This document shows positions 1 to 6,516 of a stretch of DNA of 16,854 nucleotides, one piece after another; within the stretch, counting starts at the first letter, position 1; every line of letters begins with the position of its first letter. Location of the stretch: contig MTNG01000083.1 in the NCBI GenBank assembly GCA_002011395.1, positions 1 to 16,854 of the forward strand. Direction: 5' to 3'. Below the pieces are notes generated by a model. It had not been told where the DNA came from. It was given only the letters and a program-made list of their open reading frames with translations, and made no database searches. This stretch comes from Candidatus Aciduliprofundum sp. JdFR-45. GTDB lineage: Archaea > Thermoplasmatota > Thermoplasmata > Thermoplasmatales > JdFR-45. Both the position numbers and the translations under genes were made by a program.

Positions 1-65
1 ACTCTCTCACTCTCTCTGTCTGCGCCCCTCTTATGAGCGACGCCAGGTGCGGTAGGCCGGCATGA

Positions 66-74
66 GATATAAAT
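66..74 (+). promoter_or_regulatory. TATA box of the radical SAM gene
   Basis: The AT-rich stretch GATATAAAT stands out in GC-rich surroundings and fits an archaeal TATA box. Transcription would start about 26 bases on, near position 96, giving a leader of about 30 bases before the ATG at 126. Positions 1-60 upstream show only a CT-rich tract at 2-20 and no gene I can support; the tail of a gene from outside the window cannot be excluded. Confidence 0.55.
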
Positions 75-110
75 GTTTGGGAGGGGGAAAGCACGCACCC
101 TCAAACATTT
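71..110. repeat. Perfect 9-bp inverted repeat at the radical SAM promoter
   Basis: AAATGTTTG (71-79) is matched exactly by CAAACATTT (102-110), and one G-T and one G-C pair extend it inwards. Six T residues (108-113) follow. The left arm overlaps the TATA box and the predicted start site lies in the spacer, so a repressor operator is the simplest reading. If transcription starts further upstream, the RNA would instead form a stem followed by a U-run, resembling an attenuator. Function is inference. Confidence 0.5.
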
Positions 111-125
111 TTTACCGGCCCATCC

Positions 126-1211
126 ATGCGCCCTCACATGCTGGTGTTCCTGCTGTCCACCGGCGAATGCGACCTCCGGTGCTCTTACTGCGGGGGCTCC
201 TTTTCCCCCCGGGTCGTCCCACACAGGGTTGAGTACTCCATCTCCGACCTGCGCAGATTCCTTGATGGTTGTAATGACCTGACCATCGCGTTCTACGGTG
301 GTGAGCCGCTGCTCAATTCCCGTTTCATAATGGAGGTGATGAACACCATCCACGCGGACCGTTACGTGATACAGACGAACGGTCTGAACGTGCGTCGACT
401 TCCGCCGGAATGCTGGAGGATGTTCAGCGCTGTTCTTCTGTCCATAGACGGCGTCAGAGAGGTCACGGACGCATATCGTGGCAGGGGTGTCTACGATGCC
501 GTTCTGAGAAGCGCAAGATGGCTGCGGGAGGTCGGCTTTTCAGGGGACCTCATAGCCCGAATGACCGTCTCGGAGATGAGCGATGTCCACCGGGATGTCA
601 TGCATCTCCTCACCCTCAACGTCTTTGACCACGTGCACTGGCAGCTGGATGTTGTGTGGAGCGACAGGTGGGCTGACTTTGATGGATGGGCCATGCGCTC
701 GTATCTGCCGGGGATAAGGCGTCTGGTGGCATGGTGGCTCCGCGAGATGCATGCGGGACGCGTGCCCGGGATAGTCCCCTTCCTCGGGGTTGTCAAAGCC
801 GCACTTTCAGAGGGGCAGGAATCGCCCCCCTGCGGAGCCGGGCGCACGTCCATCGCGGTCTCCCCGGACGGCAGGGTGCTCGCCTGTCCCATAGCGGTGA
901 TGGAGGAATGGGCGCACCTCGGAGATATACGGAATTCACATGTGCAGGGCCACATAGATGCCATTTCCATCGGAGAACCCTGCACCTCGTGCGATGCGTT
1001 CCGTTTCTGCGGCGGGAGATGCCTCTACGCTTATAAAGAGCGTCTATGGGGCGAGGAGGGCTTCGCGAAGGTGTGCGCCATCACGAAGACGTTCATAGAG
1101 GAGGTTCTATCCGCCCTCCCGGAGATAGAGGGACTGCTGAACGAGGGCAGAATTTCCCGCGAAGAAGTGCTTTACCCTCCGTTCAACAACAGCACGGAGA
1201 TCATCCCCTAG
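126..1211 (+). CDS. Radical SAM/SPASM domain protein, AF1577-like
   Basis: A 361-residue radical SAM enzyme. The [4Fe-4S]-SAM cluster motif CxxxCxxC is C15, C19, C22, followed by the SAM-binding GGEP at 58-61 and SIDG at 106-109. The C-terminal half carries a SPASM-type cysteine set that would hold auxiliary iron-sulfur clusters: C236, C254, C286, C289, C295, C299 and C317. SPASM proteins commonly modify ribosomally made peptides or mature enzymes. Size and the start TGECDLRC resemble the archaeal AF1577-type family described as putative peptide-modifying enzymes; that subfamily call is from memory. No precursor peptide is visible beside it. The ATG at 126 is preferred; an in-frame ATG at 138 is the alternative, and neither has a clear SD. 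Its stop codon overlaps that of aIF5B on the other strand. Confidence 0.85.
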   Translation: MRPHMLVFLLSTGECDLRCSYCGGSFSPRVVPHRVEYSISDLRRFLDGCNDLTIAFYGGEPLLNSRFIMEVMNTIHADRYVIQTNGLNVRRLPPECWRMFSAVLLSIDGVREVTDAYRGRGVYDAVLRSARWLREVGFSGDLIARMTVSEMSDVHRDVMHLLTLNVFDHVHWQLDVVWSDRWADFDGWAMRSYLPGIRRLVAWWLREMHAGRVPGIVPFLGVVKAALSEGQESPPCGAGRTSIAVSPDGRVLACPIAVMEEWAHLGDIRNSHVQGHIDAISIGEPCTSCDAFRFCGGRCLYAYKERLWGEEGFAKVCAITKTFIEEVLSALPEIEGLLNEGRISREEVLYPPFNNSTEIIP

Positions 1212-2968
1212 AGGCCCCAGAAGGGCCTTTCCTTTCTCTTGATTCTGGCGATCTCCTCCATTATTTCCCTCTCGTCAAAGTTGAGGTCGTGGTCTTTCAG
1301 CGCCTTGTAGTCCGTCTCGTTCATATTGACGTAGTACTCCTCACCCGGCTTTATCTGCCTTCCGACGGTGACGCCGTCCATCGCGACTGCCACCTCCTGC
1401 CCCGCGATGGCTTCCCGGAGGTTCTTATCCCCATCCCTTATGCTCTTGATGATGCCCACAACGCGTCCATCGGGGCGGAGTATTCTCTGCCCTACGCGCA
1501 CGCGACCGCCTATCACCCTTATGCCCACTATTGCGGGCTTCGCCGTGCGGAATATGTAGTCCTCAAGCACTTTGAACTTGCCGGGGAAGTTCATGGCAAG
1601 GCGCTTCTCCCTCTCCATTTCCTCCCTCTTCCTCTCCAGCCACTCCGTGTACTCCTCCACGAGTTTGTATATCACGTTTTCCACGAAGACGACCACGTCG
1701 GAGTTCTCCAGGTACTCCGCAGCGTCCGCCGTGAGACGAACGTTGAACCCGAGTATGACCCTGTAGAAGGGGTTCGGCATGGTCTCCGCATCCACTATGT
1801 CCCGCCGGGATATGTGGCCTATGGCCGCCCTCCATATGGGGATCTTCGCATTTTTAAGTTCATAGGCGAGGGCTTCCAGCGAGCCCAGAGCATCCGCCTT
1901 TATCATTATGCCCTCCTCAGCAGTCTCTATATTTATCGTCATCTCCTTCCTCACGCGCTCCTTGGCCCTTTCAATTTCACCGTCATCCCAGATCACTATG
2001 ACAGGTGCGCCCGCGAGGGCGCCGTCCAGGTCGGGGCCCGATATCTTGACGCCTGCGGCCGCGCTCACCTCCTCAACGTTCTTGAATCTATCGCGCGGGT
2101 CGCGCATCTCATCAAGGGGTTTTGGCCTGAGAAGCGCCTTCACCTTCGTGACTATGGGCCCCGATATGCCGCCAACCACTATGGTGTCGCCCTTCCGTAT
2201 GGTCCCCGAATACAGTATGACGTCCAGCGTCTTGCCCAGCCCCCTCTCCTCCTTCACCTCCAGTATGGTGCCCTCTCCCGGCCCCTCCTCGGTGCGCAGG
2301 TTCTCCTGCAGGAACTTCTGGGCGAGGCCTATGAGGACGAGGAGAAGGTCGGCGATGCCCACGCCGCACTTCGCGCTCGTCGGCACTATGGCGAGGGTGC
2401 GGGTGAAGTCGGATATGCGGTCGTAGCGGTCCGCCGAGAAACCGTGGGAGTACAGCTGCTCCACAATGGCGTATATTTTCTCCTCCAGTTTGACGAGGTA
2501 GTCGTCCTCCTGCTCCCTGATGGCCATCAGGAACGGCATATCCCTCGTATCCCTGTTCCACCCGTCTATGACGTCTATCTTGTTCGCCGCGATGACGAAG
2601 GGCGTGCGATAACGCTTGAGTATGTTTATGCTCTCAACGGTCTGAGGCATGATGCCCTCGTTTACGTCCACCACGAGAACCGCGAGGTCCGCGAGTGCCC
2701 CACCCCTTGCCCTGAGAGTGGTGAAGGAGTGATGCCCGGGGGTGTCTATGAACAGCAGCCCCGGGATTTTGAACTTTTCCGGGTTCTTTATGAGGGGACC
2801 GCATATCCTGAATATCGCGTCTATGGGGACCTCCGTCGCCCCTATGTGCTGGGTTATCCCGCCGGCCTCCTTGGCGGCCACGCTGGTCCCCCTTATGCGG
2901 TCCAGTATCGTTGTCTTACCGTGGTCCACGTGTCCGAGCACGCTGACTATGGGCTGCCTTATGCGCAT
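1208..2968 (-). CDS. infB: Translation initiation factor aIF5B
   Basis: A 586-residue archaeal homologue of eIF5B/IF2, the GTPase that promotes initiator tRNA placement and ribosomal subunit joining. The GTPase motifs are complete: GHVDHGKT (12-19), the switch I Thr in GGITQHIG (37-44), DTPGH (75-79) and NKID (129-132). The rest fits the domain II-IV layout, and the length is normal for archaea. The G1 loop is intact, with no intein, although this gene carries one in some archaea. The start chosen is the ATG at 2968, which has AGGGTG six bases upstream and gives the typical N-terminus MRIRQPIV. A GTG at 2977 would add three residues and lies right at the predicted transcription start. It has its own promoter although it follows ahcY after 57 bases. 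Confidence 0.95.
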   Translation of the reverse strand: MRIRQPIVSVLGHVDHGKTTILDRIRGTSVAAKEAGGITQHIGATEVPIDAIFRICGPLIKNPEKFKIPGLLFIDTPGHHSFTTLRARGGALADLAVLVVDVNEGIMPQTVESINILKRYRTPFVIAANKIDVIDGWNRDTRDMPFLMAIREQEDDYLVKLEEKIYAIVEQLYSHGFSADRYDRISDFTRTLAIVPTSAKCGVGIADLLLVLIGLAQKFLQENLRTEEGPGEGTILEVKEERGLGKTLDVILYSGTIRKGDTIVVGGISGPIVTKVKALLRPKPLDEMRDPRDRFKNVEEVSAAAGVKISGPDLDGALAGAPVIVIWDDGEIERAKERVRKEMTINIETAEEGIMIKADALGSLEALAYELKNAKIPIWRAAIGHISRRDIVDAETMPNPFYRVILGFNVRLTADAAEYLENSDVVVFVENVIYKLVEEYTEWLERKREEMEREKRLAMNFPGKFKVLEDYIFRTAKPAIVGIRVIGGRVRVGQRILRPDGRVVGIIKSIRDGDKNLREAIAGQEVAVAMDGVTVGRQIKPGEEYYVNMNETDYKALKDHDLNFDEREIMEEIARIKRKERPFWGL

Positions 2969-3000
2969 CTCAAACACCCTGCGTGGAGTAATGAGAGAGC

Positions 3001-3010
3001 GCTTATAAAC
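3001..3010 (-). promoter_or_regulatory. TATA box of infB
   Basis: On the minus strand this reads GTTTATAAGC. Transcription about 26 bases downstream would begin near 2978-2980, so the leader would be at most about ten bases, or absent if the GTG at 2977 is used. It lies between the ahcY stop at 3026 and infB. Confidence 0.6.
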
Positions 3011-3025
3011 TCTGTTATTCGCCCC

Positions 3026-4243
3026 TCACGTGCCCTCCTGCCACTCGTTGAGATACCGGATCTGCTCTTCCGTGAGGGCATCTATCTCTATGCCGAGCGT
3101 TCTCAACCTGGCCACAGCCACCCATTGGTCTATCTCGCGTGGCACCGGATACACGCGGTTCTCCAGTTCACCTCTCCTCTCAACGATGTATCGGGCTGTG
3201 AGCGCCTGAAGGGAAAAAGACATGTCCATGATCTCCACAGGATGGCCCTGTCCCGCGGCGAGGTTCACGAGGCGACCGTCAGAGAGCAGATATATTCTCC
3301 TCCCATCCGGCATCACGTACTCCTCCACGCCCGGCCGGGCAGTTCTCCGCGAGGCGGCCATGCCCGCCAGCGCCTCCCTGTCTATCTCGTTGTCAAAGTG
3401 TCCCGCGTTGGCCAGGACGCATCCATCCTTGGCCACCTCAAGATGCTCTTTCCTCACCACGCCCTTCATTCCGGTGGCGGTCACCACGAAATCCGCCTCT
3501 CTTATGGCATCCGCCATCCTCATCACGCGGAACCCGTCCATGCGTGCCTCTATCGCCTTCACGGGGTCCACCTCCGTCACTATGACATCGGCCCCCATCC
3601 CCCGCATCCGCATGGCGATTCCACGGCCGCACCATCCGTAACCGGCCACCACGACGGTCTTCCCAGCGATGAGGAGGTTCGTGGCCGTCATGATTCCATC
3701 CAGCGTGCTCTGCCCGGTTCCGTAGCGGTTGTCAAACAGGTGCTTCATCATGGCGTCGTTGACGTCAAACATGGGAAATCGCAGTATGCCTTTTCTCTCC
3801 ATGACCCTCAGCCGCACAACGCCCGTTGTGGTCTCCTCGCTGCCGCCCCACACCTCCAGATGGGAGTAATCCGTGTGGAGCAGCGTCGTGAGGTCGCCGC
3901 CGTCGTCTATTATCACCTGTGGCTCCGCATCAAGGACTCTCCGGAGATTCTCGTAGTACTCCTCCCTGCTCTCACCCCTCCTCGCGTGGACGCTCACGCC
4001 TCTCTCCCTGAGTGCGTGGACCACGTCATCCTGAGTGCTCAGGGGGTTGCAGGACGCGAGGTGGACCTCAGCCCCACCCTCCTTAAGAACGAGCGCCAGG
4101 ATGCCTGTCTTCGCCTCCACGTGAAGCGCCATGCCTATGCGCAGACCGCGGAAGGGCCTCTGCTCCCTGAACTCCCTTTCCACTTCCCTGATCACGTCCA
4201 TGTGGGAGTGCGCCCATTTGAGTTTCATATCGCCGGTGTGCAT
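3026..4243 (-). CDS. ahcY: S-adenosylhomocysteine hydrolase (archaeal type)
   Basis: A 405-residue NAD-dependent hydrolase that splits the product of SAM-dependent methylation into homocysteine and a nucleoside, closing the methyl cycle in the cytoplasm. Family landmarks are SCNPLSTQDD (64-73), DDGGDLT (113-119), N162, K167, D171 and N172 of the active site, and the NAD-binding loop GYGWCGRG (201-208). The substrate motif is HVEAK (41-45), the HxExK type seen in Thermotoga and archaea, rather than HxTx(E/Q) of typical SAHH. The C-terminus ends in an archaeal-style short tail and lacks the PDHYRY end of the eukaryotic enzymes. Because of these differences S-inosylhomocysteine may be the real substrate, as reported for the Methanocaldococcus enzyme. 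The ATG at 4243 is 25 bases from a TATA box; an ATG at 4228 is the alternative. Confidence 0.94.
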   Translation of the reverse strand: MHTGDMKLKWAHSHMDVIREVEREFREQRPFRGLRIGMALHVEAKTGILALVLKEGGAEVHLASCNPLSTQDDVVHALRERGVSVHARRGESREEYYENLRRVLDAEPQVIIDDGGDLTTLLHTDYSHLEVWGGSEETTTGVVRLRVMERKGILRFPMFDVNDAMMKHLFDNRYGTGQSTLDGIMTATNLLIAGKTVVVAGYGWCGRGIAMRMRGMGADVIVTEVDPVKAIEARMDGFRVMRMADAIREADFVVTATGMKGVVRKEHLEVAKDGCVLANAGHFDNEIDREALAGMAASRRTARPGVEEYVMPDGRRIYLLSDGRLVNLAAGQGHPVEIMDMSFSLQALTARYIVERRGELENRVYPVPREIDQWVAVARLRTLGIEIDALTEEQIRYLNEWQEGT

Positions 4244-4263
4244 GGGGGTACATGAGCGCAGGG

Positions 4264-4272
4264 GTTAAAAGG
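4264..4272 (-). promoter_or_regulatory. TATA-like box of ahcY
   Basis: The minus strand reads CCTTTTAAC. Its centre is about 25 bases upstream of the ATG at 4243, which would make the transcript leaderless. No SD precedes that ATG. Confidence 0.5.
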
Positions 4273-4293
4273 GTTTGGAAAAAAGGGAAGAGA

Positions 4294-4848
4294 TTAGACC
4301 TCCTGATACCCTCCTCCGCTCTCAGGGGGGCTCGGAGGCGGGGGCGGCGGTGGCTGGTACACAGGCTGTTTCTGCTTCTTGGCCTGAAGGAGTCCAACGA
4401 TGAAGCCCACTATGGCGAGGATAAGGCCGACGCAGCACAGGGCCACCGCACCGAGCATATTCATCGCAAGGGACATGATATCCTTCTCCGTCATCACGAG
4501 GACGTCAACCGTTATATCTGTGCTCTCCATGTTGTGTATTCTCAGCGTGTAGTCACCGCTCACAGTGGCGTTCACCGACGCGACCGCATAGGTAGAGGCA
4601 TTGGTTGAATTGTCCACGATGTTCCCCGCGGGGTCTATTAGTTCATATGTGAAATTCCCATCTGCGCTGATGTGGATCATATAGTAGGTACCTGCCTCGC
4701 AGGTTATTTTGTAATCCTCTGTTCCATTCGCCGGCACGGTCAGCGTTTCCTGAATCTGCGTTGCCTGGTTCAGAAAATAGACGAGCACTCCCACGGCTGC
4801 AATCACAAGCACTATCCCCACTATTGCAACTATGAAGCCACTCCTCAT
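4294..4848 (-). CDS. Two-TM surface protein with proline-rich cytoplasmic tail
   Basis: A 184-residue protein I cannot assign to a named family. An N-terminal hydrophobic helix (5-26) acts as an anchor or uncleaved signal. An external domain (27-128) rich in beta-strand pattern follows, with five N-glycosylation sequons: N41, N65, N80, N83 and N93. A second TM helix (131-154) leads to a basic stop-transfer stretch and a tail with seven consecutive prolines and SPPESGGG. The external part resembles small jelly-roll sensor or adhesion domains in layout only. C50 is the only external cysteine, so no internal disulfide can form there. The tail resembles that of the 727-residue surface protein at 14654-16837. 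It is a single-gene unit with its own TATA box, and its stop lies just downstream of the ahcY promoter. Confidence 0.8.
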   Translation of the reverse strand: MRSGFIVAIVGIVLVIAAVGVLVYFLNQATQIQETLTVPANGTEDYKITCEAGTYYMIHISADGNFTYELIDPAGNIVDNSTNASTYAVASVNATVSGDYTLRIHNMESTDITVDVLVMTEKDIMSLAMNMLGAVALCCVGLILAIVGFIVGLLQAKKQKQPVYQPPPPPPPSPPESGGGYQEV

Positions 4849-4869
4849 AGGAACACATATGTGAATATA

Positions 4870-4880
4870 TTATTTAAAAA
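4870..4880 (-). promoter_or_regulatory. TATA box of the two-TM surface protein gene
   Basis: The minus strand reads TTTTTAAATAA. The centre lies 26 bases before the ATG at 4848, so transcription should begin at or next to the A of the start codon and the mRNA would be leaderless. Confidence 0.65.
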
Positions 4881-4955
4881 TTTCCCAATAATTCCACCCG
4901 CTCAGCGATATAATACCTTCGGCCGGGCGTACACCTCCGGGCGGGGTGGAGAAAG

Positions 4956-4964
4956 TTTAATAAA
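4956..4964 (+). promoter_or_regulatory. TATA box of the 35-codon gene
   Basis: TTTAATAAA lies about 50 bases before the small gene, predicting a start near 4986 and a leader of about 24 bases. GGAG (4995-4998) in that leader is 11 bases from the ATG, a slightly long SD spacing. A second TATA-like sequence, GATATAATA at 4907-4915, could drive an upstream start near 4937. Confidence 0.5.
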
Positions 4965-5009
4965 CCCCAATTCACATACTAATTCTGCTCTCCAGGAGCG
5001 TGGGAAGAC

Positions 5010-5117
5010 ATGAAGCCCAAGAAGAGCAGGTACATTTTGGAAAAGGAGCTGGAGAGGAAGATTAAGAGCCATGACTTCTCCGCGGAGGATGACATTCCCG
5101 ATTTTGACGAACTTTGA
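5010..5117 (+). CDS. Small charged protein, 35 residues
   Basis: The frame encodes 35 residues, beginning MKPKKSRYILEKELER and ending DIPDFDEL. The N-terminal 20 residues are basic and suit an amphipathic helix; the last 15 are strongly acidic. It has no cysteine, no hydrophobic segment and no signal peptide, so a soluble protein-binding or nucleic-acid-binding partner is conceivable. Support for expression is contextual: a TATA box, GGAG in the leader, local codon habits (AAG for Lys, AGG for Arg) and a hairpin terminator that starts at the stop codon. I do not recognise a family. A substrate role for the radical SAM enzyme 4 kb away is not supported by anything specific. Confidence 0.65.
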   Translation: MKPKKSRYILEKELERKIKSHDFSAEDDIPDFDEL

Positions 5118-5149
5118 TGGGGGTGCCGAAACCCCCATCGTTATTTTTT
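5116..5149 (+). terminator. Hairpin terminator of the 35-codon gene
   Basis: GATGGGGGT (5116-5124) pairs perfectly with ACCCCCATC (5131-5139) around a six-base loop, and a T-rich tract with six T residues (5144-5149) follows. The stem begins inside the TGA stop codon. The same hairpin lies just past the aspS stop on the other strand, but no T-run follows it there, so it mainly serves the plus strand. Confidence 0.75.
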
Positions 5150-6443
5150 AGGGAACCAGACGGTTTCTGTCCCTCGGAAACAGAGTGGCCTCCCGTATGT
5201 TCTTCAGGCCGGCCACGATCATGGTTATCCTCTCCAGGCCGATGGCCCACCCCGCGTGGGGCGGCATGCCGTATTCAAATGCGCGCAGGTAGAACTCAAA
5301 GTTCTTCGGGTTCAGCCCCTTCTTCACCATCGTCTCCCGGAGTAAATCGGGAATATGATTCCTCTGGGCACCGGAGGTTATCTCCCTGTCCCCGAACATG
5401 AGGTCAAAGGCCCGGCCGTACCGCGGGTCATCCTCAAAGGGTAGGACGTAAAACGGCTTGCACTCCATAGGCCACCTCGTTATGAAGTAGTAGGTTGGAA
5501 TCTCCTCACCCACCGCCTTGAGGGCCTCGGCGCTCAGGTCCTCGCCCCACTCCACCTCCACGCCCTTCCGCGAGGCGATGTCCACACATTCATCGTACGT
5601 TATCCGGGTGAAGGGGAGTTCCGGCAGGTGGGGCTGAACGCCCAGCGTCTCAAGTTCCCTCTCCCTCTCCTCCAGAACCCTCTCTATCCCCGAAACCAGC
5701 GCCCTCTCAAGCACGCCCATGGCCCCCTCCTCGTCCGTGAAGCTCATCTCCACGTCTATGGAGATGAACTCGTTGAGGTGGCGGGAGGTGTCGTGCTCCT
5801 CCGCCCTGAAGGCGGGCGCGACCTCAAACACCCGGTCAAACCCGGCCGCCATGAGAATCTGCTTGTACAGTTGAGGGCTCTGAGACAGATATGCGTCCCT
5901 CTCAAAGTACCTTACCGGGAAGAGGTTCGTTCCGCCCTCCGTCGCGGTGGCTATGATCTTCGGCGTGTGCACCTCTATGAACCCCTCCCGCATCAGCGCA
6001 TCCCTTATGCCGGCGAGGAGGGAGTGGCGAATCCTGAAAACCGCCAGGACCTCCGGTTTCCTGAGGTCTATGAACCTGTTGTCCAGCCGGGTGTCCAGCT
6101 CCGCGCCCACCCTGTCGGCGACACCGAGGGGCAGCGGCGTCTTCGCCCTGTTGAGCACCTTCACGCTGGCGGGGAGTATCTCAACTCCCATCCTCGCCTG
6201 CTCGCTTCTCTGCACCCTTCCCTCCACGCATATCACGCTCTCACGCGGTAGCGATGTGATCTCCTTGAACATCTCCTTCCCGATCTCCTTCTTTATGAGG
6301 GTTATCTGAACGATGCCCTCCCTGTCCCTCAGGAGGAGAAAGGCGATGCCCCCGAGGTTCCTTATGTCGTGGACCCATCCGCAGACCCTGACGGTTTCGC
6401 CATCCAGCGAGGGGTTTATCTCGGCGGTGTAGTGCGTCCGCAT
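5148..6443 (-). CDS. aspS: Aspartyl-tRNA synthetase (archaeal/eukaryotic type)
   Basis: A 431-residue class IIb synthetase charging tRNA with aspartate. The N-terminal OB-fold binds the anticodon (about 1-100). The catalytic domain has motif 2 around FRAEEHDTSRHLNE (212-225) and motif 3 GLER (402-405), ending in the typical PRDRNRLVP. The start is set at the ATG at 6443 because it gives the family N-terminus MRTHYTAEI and lies 26-28 bases from a TATA box; the frame is open back to 6518 but that extension has no family likeness. His25 in GWVHDIRNLGG falls where discriminating Thermococcus AspRS has Trp26, which suggests a non-discriminating enzyme that also makes Asp-tRNA(Asn). Arg84 falls at the second position, Lys85 in Thermococcus. 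That alignment is from memory. Confidence 0.95.
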   Translation of the reverse strand: MRTHYTAEINPSLDGETVRVCGWVHDIRNLGGIAFLLLRDREGIVQITLIKKEIGKEMFKEITSLPRESVICVEGRVQRSEQARMGVEILPASVKVLNRAKTPLPLGVADRVGAELDTRLDNRFIDLRKPEVLAVFRIRHSLLAGIRDALMREGFIEVHTPKIIATATEGGTNLFPVRYFERDAYLSQSPQLYKQILMAAGFDRVFEVAPAFRAEEHDTSRHLNEFISIDVEMSFTDEEGAMGVLERALVSGIERVLEERERELETLGVQPHLPELPFTRITYDECVDIASRKGVEVEWGEDLSAEALKAVGEEIPTYYFITRWPMECKPFYVLPFEDDPRYGRAFDLMFGDREITSGAQRNHIPDLLRETMVKKGLNPKNFEFYLRAFEYGMPPHAGWAIGLERITMIVAGLKNIREATLFPRDRNRLVP

Positions 6444-6516
6444 GGCACGGGGATGACGGTGCGGGGATATTAATCTTGGGGATAAACCTGATATTTCCCC
6501 GCGCATATCACCCACC
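6444..6516. promoter_or_regulatory. Divergent promoter region, aspS and phosphoesterase
   Basis: Seventy-three bases separate the two starts. On the minus strand AGATTAATAT (6467-6476) is the aspS TATA box, 26-28 bases from its ATG. On the plus strand the AT-rich stretch around 6481-6497 (ATAAACCTGATATTT) would start transcription between about 6510 and 6519, at or just before the phosphoesterase ATG. Neither gene has an SD, so both look leaderless. Confidence 0.55.

Noticed and set aside
1..60. Possible 3' end of an upstream gene, and a CT-rich tract at 2-20
   Set aside because: Two frames end within this stretch (TGA at 34-36, TAG at 53-55) but too little sequence is visible to support a coding call; the minus strand has no usable start.
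73..282. Small cysteine-rich frame (69 codons) at the start of the radical SAM gene, tempting as a modified precursor peptide
   Set aside because: It overlaps the enzyme's own coding region by more than 150 bases, has no SD, and its ATG lies upstream of the predicted transcription start, inside the inverted repeat.
1046..4255. Very long plus-strand open frame of 1069 codons
   Set aside because: It is exactly antisense to infB and ahcY, both unmistakable genes. The translation is rich in His, Arg and Pro with no domain pattern, as expected from reading GC-biased codons backwards.
5628..6251. 207-codon plus-strand frame inside aspS
   Set aside because: It is an antisense shadow in codon register with aspS and has no independent signals.
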